From positions 1,431,001-1,495,000 of the forward strand of contig NC_054690.1 of the NCBI RefSeq assembly GCF_011074885.1: 64,000 nucleotides of DNA, given 5' to 3'. Source of the stretch: Brettanomyces bruxellensis (lineage: Eukaryota; Ascomycota; Pichiomycetes; Pichiales; Pichiaceae). Positions 63,757 to 64,000 of this stretch are shown here, piece by piece (positions within the stretch are counted from its first letter, which is position 1; every line of letters starts with the position of its first letter). A program made the translations under genes and the position numbers. The notes under the pieces were generated by a model. It did no database searches, was not told the DNA's origin, and saw nothing but the letters and a program-made list of their open reading frames with translations.

Positions 63757-64000
63757 ATGCGTTTTTCACTTATTACATTTATTCTCACCACGCTTGCGAC
63801 ATTTTGTAAAGCCGATGTTGATATTAGTTCTCCAAGTTCGTCTACATCTGTGACTGCAGACAGTGGAGAGGTTTCAATTTCTATTGCTTGGAAGGATGAT
63901 GGATCGTCTCCCGATATTTCTGAAGCAAGTACCTTTACATTTAAACTTTGTACAGGTCCAAACTCTGATATCGTTTCTGTCGCTGTGTCGAGTGCTGTTT
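63757..64000 (+). CDS. KRE9: Kre9/Knh1 cell-wall beta-1,6-glucan protein, N-terminal part
   Basis: Secreted O-glycoprotein needed for beta-1,6-glucan assembly. 81 codons from ATG 63757 are in the window; the rest lies beyond the edge. Seen: a signal peptide (MRFSLITFILTTLATFCKA, cleavage about residue 19), then VDISSPSSSTSVTADSGEVS with ISIAWKDDG, and STFTFKLCTGPNSDI, which follows the Kre9/Knh1 pattern ('VNIVSPS...VPVEW.D.G...STFTFSLCTGPN'). KRE9 and KNH1 cannot be told apart from this part. Confidence 0.88.
   Translation, partial: MRFSLITFILTTLATFCKADVDISSPSSSTSVTADSGEVSISIAWKDDGSSPDISEASTFTFKLCTGPNSDIVSVAVSSAV

Overview
The window is a stretch of nuclear chromosome from a budding yeast (Saccharomycotina). 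The evidence is compact genes with short promoters, few introns carrying an invariant TACTAAC branch site, yeast-type orthologues (TRP3 without the PRAI domain, ISN1, KRE9, DSL1, TFC4), an HDEL-ended Scj1, and LTR retroelements clustered at tRNA genes. A CTG codon falls at an invariant Leu of protein phosphatase 1, so the standard code applies and the CTG-Ser/Ala yeasts are unlikely. A Pichiaceae-type yeast would fit, but I cannot name the species from sequence alone.

Layout. 1-19.8 kb is gene-dense: SEC23 (C-terminus cut by the window edge, unusually GC-rich), an unrecognised 235-aa gene, HSE1 (ESCRT-0), a GATA nitrogen regulator (GAT1/AreA type) behind a long leader, a small unrecognised basic protein, SCJ1, DSL1, TFC4, UFD1 (with an intron directly after the ATG) and CWC23.

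19.8-32.9 kb has no host protein gene that I can support. It holds a nest of LTR retroelements around tRNA-Val(AAC) and tRNA-His(GTG). Three LTR families can be separated: (1) a Ty1/copia family with 609-bp LTRs (one full-length element at 22739-29713, one solo LTR, one decayed copy); (2) a family of about 593-661 bp whose three copies all end 11-12 nt upstream of a tRNA gene; (3) a short family of about 192-196 bp found twice, each time inside another LTR. Target-site duplications and an empty-site allele allow the insertion order to be read.

32.9-64 kb is gene-dense again: MEC3/HUS1, SER1, SAC1, ELP1, a mitoribosomal SOD-like protein (RSM26-like), GLC7 (500-nt intron), RPS27 (500-nt intron after the ATG), PIN3/LSB1 (90-nt intron), RPB7, MRPL23, RPB2, MRP20, a TB2/DP1/HVA22 protein, ISN1, TRP3 and the start of KRE9/KNH1.

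Functionally the genes are mostly housekeeping: secretory traffic (SEC23, DSL1, SCJ1, SAC1, HSE1), ubiquitin/proteolysis (UFD1), transcription (TFC4, RPB2, RPB7, GAT1), tRNA modification (ELP1), splicing (CWC23), checkpoint (MEC3), translation (RPS27 and three mitoribosomal genes), and amino-acid and nucleotide metabolism (SER1, TRP3, ISN1). There is no operon logic. Neighbours are arranged divergently, in tandem or convergently with short spacers. The unusual biology lies in the retroelement nest: tRNA-phased integration, and a copia polyprotein whose reading frame steps by +1 ten times in a row.
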